NCBI GenBank assembly: GCA_035610835.1
Contig: CM069455.1
Coordinates: forward strand, 3,185,805-3,249,804
Reading direction: 5' to 3'
DNA length: 64,000 nucleotides
Source: Ophiura sarsii
Taxonomy: Eukaryota; Echinodermata; Ophiuroidea; Amphilepidida; Ophiuridae
Under the pieces are notes generated by a model. That model saw only the letters and a list, made by a program, of their open reading frames with translations, did not search any database and was not told the DNA's origin. This document shows, piece after piece, positions 47,201 through 57,700 of this stretch. The translations under genes were made by a program, and so were the position numbers. Position 1 is the stretch's first letter. Each line of letters starts with the position of its first letter.

Positions 47201-50200
47201 CTTCTTATGGATCAGTTATTAAAGATTATGGATGACAAGATAAGATACTGATGTCAGGAAGCGTTTCTTACGGACTTTCCAGGTACCATTGCACAAGATA
47301 GGAGCAAAATGGGGTTCAAAACTTTAAAACCGAACAGACGATAATAGCCTCCACATCTATTATAGGCCTAACACATGCTAAAGGATATGGTGATACGACA
47401 TTGTTGAATTATGCTTGTTTGCAATTTCGTAATTACCGATTTTGACGTTTTGAGATCGTTTTTGATAATTAACTTGGTTTTCATTTGATATGTGTAATTT
47501 TGTTGTTATTTTTAGTTGTAAAGGCCTACTGAATTATTATTAATTTAAAAAAAAAAATCATCAAAATTGACTCATTCGTTCTCCTGCAATTTTGTTTTTT
47601 AATTTCAAAAATAAATAATATAATTGTACAATTTAGTTTCAACAAAATAATACGATTCAAGTAGTGTGTAAATAGTATATTCAAATGATCTTAGCACTTA
47701 TAAAACTCGCCCATTGCTTGTGTGGTAGATTTCGATCACGACAGGAGCATGCGCAGATGCGATTTTTGTGTAAGTGGTCTGTGATTTTGTCAATATTATA
47801 TTTTTACTGTGATTTGTCGATCTGCATTAAATGCAAAAAGTAACAACGCCCCCGGCTGGACTCGAACCACCAACCTTTCGGTTAACAGTTGAACGCGCTA
47901 ACCAATTGCGCCACGGAGGTGATTATTTACTAGGCTGTTTTGGTTTGTCATGTTCACCCGTACACTTCCCCGTACACTTTCTTGCAAAGTCGGGCATCGT
48001 TTTTTCTCAAATGTTGCTTGCATATTGCCGTTGCTGTCGCCTTTAATACATGTGCTGTCAGTTGAACTTGGAACCAACGTTTAATTTGAACTGTCTATTT
48101 TCAATAAAAAAATACTCCAATACGGGAAAAAATCAGAAAAGCTCACAGACAACAAATAAGAACATCATTTTACTCGACCTAGAATTTCAATCAACGGATT
48201 TCAATCAGGGATACTATTAACTTTGGGATAGGAAAGTCGTATACTAACGTACGTAGCGAAAACAGATCCTTTTGCATATTTGAATAAATTATGGTTATCG
48301 TCCGGAATGTGTCGGTGACCGGCGTTTAACGCGTTTAACAATGTTTAACCAGGTTTAACGGCAGGTTAAACGGCATGTTAGTCAGCATAGGTTTGGGGGC
48401 GCTGTAGATTTAAACAGACGACGGTGGCCACGCGAAACTTAAATTTTGAATTCGTAGTGAATATTACACGTAATCGCGAATTTTAAACCGATCATTTTGA
48501 CAAATACATCATAATTAGAAGGATTTTTATCGTTAACGGGCGATGACTGTTAAAAATAATTCAAAATGGTGCACTCCCGTTGCCAAATTGGGTCGTCTGA
48601 GAGACGCGTGGCCAGCGTTGCGTCGTCTGCTACAATCACGTCTGCAATCACGCCTGATCGGTATAGCGCCACCAATTCTATGCTGACTAAGTTCAATTTA
48701 AAGTGGACCCGATCGGCAAGCTCAGTGGCATACCCCTGTTTCAATCATCGGCAAAACCCGATGATGCGAGTGACGTCATTTAATGAGCTCATTAGCATAA
48801 TTTATGTCCGTGAAATGTACAATAGAGTTTTGGTAGTGCTTAGGGTCTATATCCAAACTCTCAGTGCTTTTAAAGCATTTTTCTAGCGATTTAAAAGCGC
48901 TTTTCCAACGGTATTTCGTTCTATTGTTAAAAGCATCGGAAAAAGATCGGTGATTAACTAGAAACCTCTCTACTTATCTGGCGTTAACAATATAACTATT
49001 GTAGTACTCTCGATGGCTGCATTAGTGAAGCAGACAGATCAAAGGCGCAAGGAAGGTTGTGTTATATTCTTTAAGAAATACTATAGTACTACAATAGTTA
49101 TATGTCAGGTAAGAGGATACTATAGGTCAGGGGTGGGCAACCTTTTTGAATGAATGGGCCAGATATAAGAAGTGAAAAAATGCCTGGGCCGCACCTAACC
49201 AAATTTTGTAACAATGACCTGCTGTAGATTTCAAACCTTTGATTCCGAAGACTTGCAAGCATGCAATAGGTGTGTGTGCTTGATAATCTCAATATCTTTA
49301 AAAAAAAACCGTAATTTTAATTCAGTACAGATGACAGTGGCGTAACTAGGTTCTTCATATTAGGGGGGACGAATAAAAGTCAACCGACAAGAAGTTGTTC
49401 GGGCGCGCGTAGCGAGCGAAAATTGTCGACTTTACAGTTATTTATGGCACGATTGAGGTATATTTTGGCTCTAAACAAGCCTTTACTAAAGAATGTTGCA
49501 ATTTGGGGACACATTGTATGTGCGCGTAGCGCGCGAAATTTTTTCATCTTTGTACATTTGACCATCATAATTCCATGATTCTTCTTGTCAAATGAACCCC
49601 TCGCCACCCTCTTGTTATGCCACTGGCAGATGACAATTAATGGGGAAAAAAGACCTACGCACGTTGAGGAACATCATTTGTGCTAAGCAGCTAGCTCGTA
49701 GTTTTGTGATGATGTAAAATAGATTTTTTTTTTTTTTTTTTTTTCTTGATACATCTCGCGGGCCGCAAAAAACCCACTGGCGGGCCGCATGCGGCCCGCG
49801 GGCCGTAGGTTGCCCACCCCTGCTATAGGTCAATCAGTTTAATCAGTTCCAAATCCGCGAGAATCCTACGTACATGTCACATCAGCGAATTAATACGGAA
49901 GAGCATAGGCGCGAATAACGTTTGCATTACGCAACAGAGCGCACTTTGTACCATTGACGTTACGCGTGAATGTGCCAAAATCTCGCGCTAGCAAATATAT
50001 GATTTTAACATTTGGAGTTCTTCTTTTTCCTTTGAAATTTCTCAATAACTTTATTACCTGGTAAATTACTTTGATATCAAGGTCATGTTTTGGATAATGC
50101 GACGAACCTGTTGTACGGGCAAACGGGGCTTTTTTTTCTCTCATTTTTCTTATTTTCCCTTGGAAAATTACCATAACAAATTTTTAAAATTCAGTAATTT

Positions 50201-53200
50201 ATTTGGCCATTTTTGACAAGCAAAATCGGGTGTGGTTGGGCGGTCGGTATTCATTAAACAAATCTGTAATCATTTACCCATTTTTTACAAGCAATTTTTT
50301 TTTGTTGGGTCGGTATTCATCATTTGCACGTGAAATGTTTTCCACCGATTTCTAAACAAATGAGTCGATCGGGCCCGTGCAACCATAGATTAGGGAGCTT
50401 TCGATTTGGACGACGGACGCTTCTACGACGGTAAGATGACACCTCGAGTCATGTGCGCATGTGTCGACTTAGCAATCCGTCGGTCGTCCAATTTCTGGGA
50501 CCTGTCGTCGACCTGTCTAAGGGAGCTTTCGATTTGCACGACGGATGAATCTAGGACGGTTAAATGACACTTTGAGTTATGTGCACATGCGTCAATTTTG
50601 TCATCCGTTGGTCCTCTCAATGCTACAACGCGTAAAGGGACTAAGAACCGTCGTGGTGACGACGGCAACGTTTTGTTTACCGTCGTAAAAGCGTCAGTCG
50701 TGCAAATCGAAAGCTGAAAACAGGTCCCAGAAATTGGACGACAGACGGAGTGCTAAGTCGACGCATGCGCACATGACTCGAGGTGTCATCTTACCGTCGT
50801 CGTAGTAATCGTCCGTCGTCCAAATCGAAAGCTCCCTAATTATCTATGGTATCTATTTTCGTCGCCTAAAGGTGCGTTCATACTTCCATCGTTGCGCATC
50901 GGCCGACGTCGATGGACATCGGCGCGCGAGTTGAAGCAATGTCAACTTTTGTCCATCGACGTCGGTCGATGCGCAACGACGGGAGTATGAACGCACCTTA
51001 ATGTGAGTGTTTCGTTGGTTGTAAAATTATTTTACTTCTTTATATCGGATTTCATAACAGTTTCCATGCGGCTATTGGTTTTACCAAATTCAAAACAGAT
51101 TTTCAGAAACCTTTCCCAACGTTCACGGTCTATCTCAAGGATTACAGCACCAATACAAGGCATATTTGTACTTATTTTAATGCATTTCTCATGATGATTC
51201 CAAATAAGGTAATGAAATTCAATAATTTTGACATTTTTAGAAACATTTTGTGAAATTTTGGAATGTCGTGTGTAGACGCCTGCCGCGTGGAAAGTATAAG
51301 CTTTCTTAGTGTGATGTCAAAGAGGTTTACCTCCTCATCTCAAAGCTTAACAGTTACAGGCTTTAACACTTTATAATATGCTCGATTATTCTGTGATGTC
51401 AAAGATATTTACCCCCTCAAAGCTGGACTGTTCATTATCTATAACATCTTCAACATATTTTGTGTATTTTCAAGATCAAAGCGACCTGTTTACATCAATG
51501 TAATACGAGATCCACTATAGCGGCTGGTATCAAATTACTACTATATCAGGTTTGGGGATTCATTAACTACTGGCCATGACCTTGATAAACTACGGAGTTA
51601 TATAAAAAGAGAGTGTTTAAATGAGGTAGGAAAATGGATTCAAAAGTGCTATGTACCGCCATTTTGTTCTGTTTTTCGAGACTTTTCACCGGAGTATATT
51701 CCCGGGGTATATTTGGATTCTGTATCATACAATTCATGAATTTCTGGTTCAGTTACAATGTTCAGCTGTTGATAGCTGTTGATTGCAATAAACCAATACT
51801 AAAGTTTGATCAGCTCCAAATTGGCGAAGCCTGCTTACAGCAGCAAATAAATACACTGAAGGACGCGAGCGCGCATGAAGGCAACAATCGCACTGTGCAT
51901 CATACTATATACGTGACGCGTGCTACGGCCAACACCGCGTGCGTGTGGCCATAATCACGCACGAACGCTTGGATTCCTTTTGCTTGCGGAGAGATAAAAA
52001 CCGAATATTTCTCGCCAATTTGGAACTGATTAAACTATAGTAATCAATAGAAACAATCTTGATTCATAATGCCCTCTATTGGCGAACTTCAATACATTGG
52101 TCTTTTATCTCTAAATTCGTCAGTAAAGGTCGTTACCGTTTAAGATTGCTTTTAGTGATATTTCTCCTGTTTAGGACTAGTTGCAGGATACCCTCGCTAC
52201 GCTCGGGTCCCGCAAGATCGCTAGATAACTCCGGTGGAATATACTGTAAAACTCAAAAAGCTGCGGGTTCTGTGAAGCATCCCCATCATGTCTGTAATGT
52301 AACAGAAACTAGACAACATGATTGTGCATGTATCCTGTAGACAAATCTAGTAAACTGAAAATTATATTATGACCACAATAAAAAACAGTAGGCCTATAGA
52401 TTTCATATACAAACAATAAATGCTAAAATAGCGGTACATTCAAACGTATCCCATTATTGCAATAACTCAGTGTATGTTATTCCTATTGTATATTGTATGA
52501 CTATCTATGTTTTACTTATGTTAATGATTTATTCTTATGAATATGCAACGATTTCCTCTTCTCGTACTCTTCAGACCTTTGATGAATGCGTTCTTAAAAA
52601 CCGATATTATTGTCAACCGAAGGCAACGATTCTTTCGTACTTCTGCGGAATTCATCCAAATTGCAGGTAAATGTTCAAGGCATATTAGGCGATCCTTCCC
52701 ATAGGACGCCCTCTATCTTTTTTTTTTTTTATTGCAGATTTTCTTGCTGATTTACATTTCTGATCATAAATCATAAATACGTTCTGAATAACAGGGTGAT
52801 ACGATTCCTAATTAATTCAAAATCATGGTTTTAGAGTAAATTTTGAAAGAAAATATACTGTCCTTTCAAAATAATAAAGGATAGAGGGAGTCCCATCAAA
52901 AAAATAAAATGTCTTTAAGGTATATTTCACAAAGTCCACGGGGCAGTCGTCTGCAGACACGAGAGTTCCAAAATCTCACAAAATGTTTGAAAAATGTCAA
53001 AATTATTGAATTTCAACACTATAATTTGAAATCACCATGAGAAATGCATTTAAGCACAAACATGCCCAGTATTGGTTCCGTAATTATTGAGGCAGGCATT
53101 GAAAGTTGGGAAAGGTTTCTGAAAAAAACACCAGATTTTTAAATCACCATTTGCGATGATTTACCAGTACTGGTACTTACACTGGAACTAGTACTGATTA

Positions 53201-54686
53201 TTAAGCTGGTACTGGTACTAGTACTAGTACTGGTACTGGTACTGGTACTGGTACTGGTACTGGTACTGGTACTGGTACTGGTACTGGTACTGGTACTCAC
53301 CTTTGGCGCTGGTACTGATACTGATAATAATGCTGGTAGTAGTACTAGTACTGGTACAGGGACTGAAAACGGTACTGGGACTGGGACTGAGACTGGGACT
53401 GGTACTGGGACTGGAACTAGGACTGGGTCTGATACTGGTATTTGTACTGATACTGGTACTTGTGCTGGTACTAGTACTTGTACTGGTACCAGCACTGGTA
53501 CTGGTACAATTTTCTGGTATTCTACTGGTACAGTGCAAATAAATACTCATAAAACATTTATTCATATTTTAGGACATCGTTCAAATGTGGATGAGTTGAT
53601 ACCGGTGTATATTAAATCAACCAGTTCTAACCAAACTAACAATGCATTACCAAATGTGAGGCCAAACATGAATTTGTATATTAATTGTCAACCGCAAATT
53701 CATTCTCTTGTAACTCTAAATGAAAACTCACAGTTTTGGCTGGCTTTTGTATTTTTCTTCCGTGGCAGCATGCAAGGGGTAGTTTGTTTAATTCTTTTAG
53801 TCACGCATCATATCAACCGTCACACATCACTAACATGCTCTGTGATAGGTTAATCTTTTGTGTGGTGCAATGAGGCACTGTCTGAGGACCAATGAAATTG
53901 CTTATTTTAATAGCTTTATAGCGGGAGAATGGGAAGAGGTATGGAAATGGATTTAATTTTCTTTAGAAAGCTTAGTTCCTACTTACCAAAATCTTAAATT
54001 ACTGATATTAGTATTGGTATTGGTACTGGTAGTACTACACGTTTCTGGTATTAAAGTACTGTTTCTTGCACTGAAACTAGTGTTGATAATATTACTTATG
54101 TACTGATGGTAGTCCTGGAAATGTTACCGGGTACTTACTGTTACTGGTGTTAAACGAATGTGTTAGTTGGAATTATCCATATAATTATATAAATATTCAA
54201 ATTTTGTAATTTTGTTTTATTATATATATGCTGTATTAGATGTTTTTATTATGTAATTATTTATTATGATATTATGTAAAATTTTATATTGACTTCATCA
54301 CGGCCTTGGTGATGAACAGCTATTTTATGTTGACCTGTATATCGTGGGTGGTTTAAAACTGGCTGTAAGTAGCGCAACTCCAACCTTCTCCAAATAAAAA
54401 CTAAACTAAACTAAACTCCTCTATATACCACAACATTTCCCTTTCCCCTACCTTATATACATATATATATATATATCTTTCTACTCTGCATTTTCCACGC
54501 TTTGCTTTGCACTAGGTTGTAGATACAGGAGGCATTTCCACAGGCGCGTAGCCAGCATTGTCATTCCGGGGGGGGGGGGGGGGGGGGGGGCAAACATCAA
54601 TATCGTCCCTATTTTTAAGAATTTTCGTAAAAGGTTGCCCCAATTTTTTTCTAGTCACTTACCTCGTGAATTTCACGTAAGTGTGT

Positions 54687-54722
<36 letters not shown>

Positions 54723-57700
54723 CAAAAAAGTCCAAAAAGAATCGCACAGTAAAAAAAATCGCACAGTAAATGTACTACATGAACAATTTCTCGTCCTCAT
54801 TTCTCTTCTTTCCCCTCTCCTTCCCCTTTCCCTTCTCTTTCTCCCTCTCCTTCCCCTTTCCCTTCTCTTTCTCCCTCTCCTCCCCTTTTTTCTTCTCTTT
54901 CTCCCTCTCCTTCCCCCTTCTTTCTCTCTTTTCTCCCCTTCTTCTCGTCCCAATTTTCCCGCTTCGCCGTCCCCATTTTAGGTGTCCGGGGGGGAGGGGG
55001 GGGGGGGGGGCCCTGCCCCCCACTGGCTACGCTACTGCATTTCCATTAGCACTCTTGTCCCTACTCGCTTCCCTTGCAGTTACCCATCTCCACGTCCTCG
55101 AAGACTGAGATGCATTGTAATACAGTGCATGTTAGTCGCGTGCTACCTGGATAGCGCTAACTGACGGAGCTCGGGGGGGGGGGGGGGGGGGGGGGGGGGG
55201 AATGGTCAGTAGATCTCGGACTATTTGAGTAGTTTGAATGTTTATTGAACTTTGCCTAATATGTTTCAATCTAAATCACTGAGACTCGGGGAGAATATTT
55301 GTTCTCATTTATAGTTTTTCACTATCATTTCTTTCGCTGATCACGTACTGGTATTAGTACTGGTGCACCAACTGGTACTGGTATTAGTACTGGTGCACCA
55401 ACTGGTACTGGTATTAGTACTGGTGCACCAACTGGTACTGGTATTAGTACTGGTGCACCAACTGGTACTGGTATTAGTACTGGTGCACCAACTGGTACTG
55501 GTATAAGTACTGGTGCACCAACTGGTACTGGTATTAGTACTGGTGCACCAACTGGTACTGGTAATAATGATGCTGTATTATAACTGGTATTTATGTCATT
55601 TGAAATACAGTAAACCCTCACAGTGGGCACTGGAGCAGGCAAAGAAACGAGTGGAAGACGAATATCTACTAGTCGGTGTCCTTGAAGATTTTCCAACAGT
55701 GTTGAAGATACTGGAAAAATTAGTACCAACCATGTTTAAAGGGATCGTGAGCGCCTACGAAAGACCATCGAGCACAGCCTCAGGTTAGTTAAGGCCCTAC
55801 AATATATCATGTAGTACCGAAAAAAGGATCCCAAACTCATATTTGTGTAATTCGTCATACCCACGTAAGGCCCAGTTTAGTTGAGTCCACACATTATATC
55901 ATGTAGTACTGAAAAAAGGATCACAAACTCATATTTGTGTAATTCTTCATACCCACATCACATTGAGACCCGCAATATATCATGTAGATACCGAAAAATA
56001 GATCCCAAACCCATATTTGTGTCATTCTTCATACCCACATAAGGCCAAGATTCATATAAACTGCTCACACAAAGTTAGGAAACTTTTTTTTAATCAAGTA
56101 TATTTTTTATTATTTATTACCCTCTTGTATTATGTTGCATATCAATGGAAAGCTGAAGTGTTTTTCTTTAAAATGATACCAAATGTGCAATGATGACATG
56201 TTGCTGGACTTGGCCACACGAATGAGAATGAGGCAAAGTCACAAATCAAATGTGCCAAAATTACCGTTATCTGTGCTAAACAGTCAATAGGTAATGGCAC
56301 GGGCTCTCTCCAAATCTGTTAAACGCGGCATATTGAAACTGCAAAACGTTTATACCTCAGAAAAATGTACAAGTTGTAGGCCTAAACCAGGGATACTATT
56401 AATTTTGGGATAGGAAAGTCGTATACTAACACACGTAGCGAAAACGGGGCCGTTTGCATAAATTACATAAATTATTGTAATCATCGGAATGTGTCGGTGA
56501 CCGGCGTTGAACGCGTTTAACAGTGTTTAACCAGGTTTAACGTAATATTTGGTCAGCATATGTTTGAGGGCGTTGTGGATTTACACAGACGACGGTGGCC
56601 ACGCGAAACCTAAATGTTGAATACGTAATGAATAAGGTGAATAACACGTAATCGCGAATGTTAATCTTATCATTTTGACAAATTCATCATAATTAGAAGA
56701 ATTGTCATCGTTAACCGGGCGATGACTGTTAAAAATAATTCAAAATAGTGCACTCTCGTTGACATATTGGGTCGTCTGAGAGACGCGTGGCCAGCGTCGT
56801 GTCGTCTGCTACAATCACACCTGATCAGTATAGCGCCACCAGTTCTATGCTGACTAAATTTTCATTTAAAAGTGGACCCGATCGGCAAGCTCACTGGCAC
56901 ACCCCTGCCTAAACCCTTCATCACTTACCTTCATGACCTTCCTTCATTGTTAACCCAGTCTTGCAAATACCCAAATAATGGTTTTCTAAAGAGATGAGGG
57001 TTAACTTGTGTGTGTTGTGCTCACTGGTGCAAATCTTTGTGTAAACCATTCATGGTTCTCAAGCATGACCGGTTTGATTATTGATCATTACCTATTGACT
57101 GTTTAGCACAGATAACGGTAATTTTGGCACATTTGAATTGTGACTTTGCCTCATTGTCATTCATGTGGCCAAGTTCAGCAACAAATAATCATTGCAAATG
57201 TGGTATTATTTTAAAGAGGAACACTTCAGCTTTCCATTGATATATAACAGATACAAAGAGGATAATAAATAACTTTTTGTGAGCAGTTTAGTTGTGTCAT
57301 TCCACATTATCGCAATACATGTATATCATGTAGTATCGAAAAAAAGATCCCAAACTCATATTTGTGTCTTTCTTCATAACCACACAAGGCCCCAAATAAT
57401 CAGACTTGATACAGTTGACGTCCCGTCTAAACTCATCGTCAGCGACTGGTCGGTGAGCGACTAGTCGGTGAACGTTTGGTCGGTAAGCGACTTGTCGGTC
57501 ATCTTTCAAGTAGAAAGGAGCGATTTTGGATCCTTAGTCCTCTTGAGCGACCACTTTGCACGCGGCTATTATTTTTACCATACACACTACAGATTTTCGG
57601 AAACCTTTCCCAACTAATCAAAGTCTATCTCAAGTATTACTGAACCTATACTAGGAATGTTTGTACTTATTCTAATACATTTCTCAAGGCAATTCCAAAT

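Noticed and set aside
51634..51954. Plus-strand frame beginning MDSKVLCTAILFCFSRLF, signal-peptide-like
   Set aside because: It starts just after the donor of a UST-like exon, lies in the intron, and has no homologous motif.
53139..53565. Thr-Ser and Val-Pro repeat proteins
   Set aside because: They are products of the (GGTACT)n array read in different frames.
53572..53853. Possible exon after TTCATATTTTAG
   Set aside because: It does not match any UST segment, and the flanking exons already join in phase without it.
54651..55108. Arg/Glu/Lys-rich and Leu/Phe/Ser-rich frames
   Set aside because: They translate the polypyrimidine and poly(G) interior of a hAT-like element.
55345..55567. CRISPR-like 30-bp repeats
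   Set aside because: The repeats are contiguous without spacers, so it is a minisatellite.
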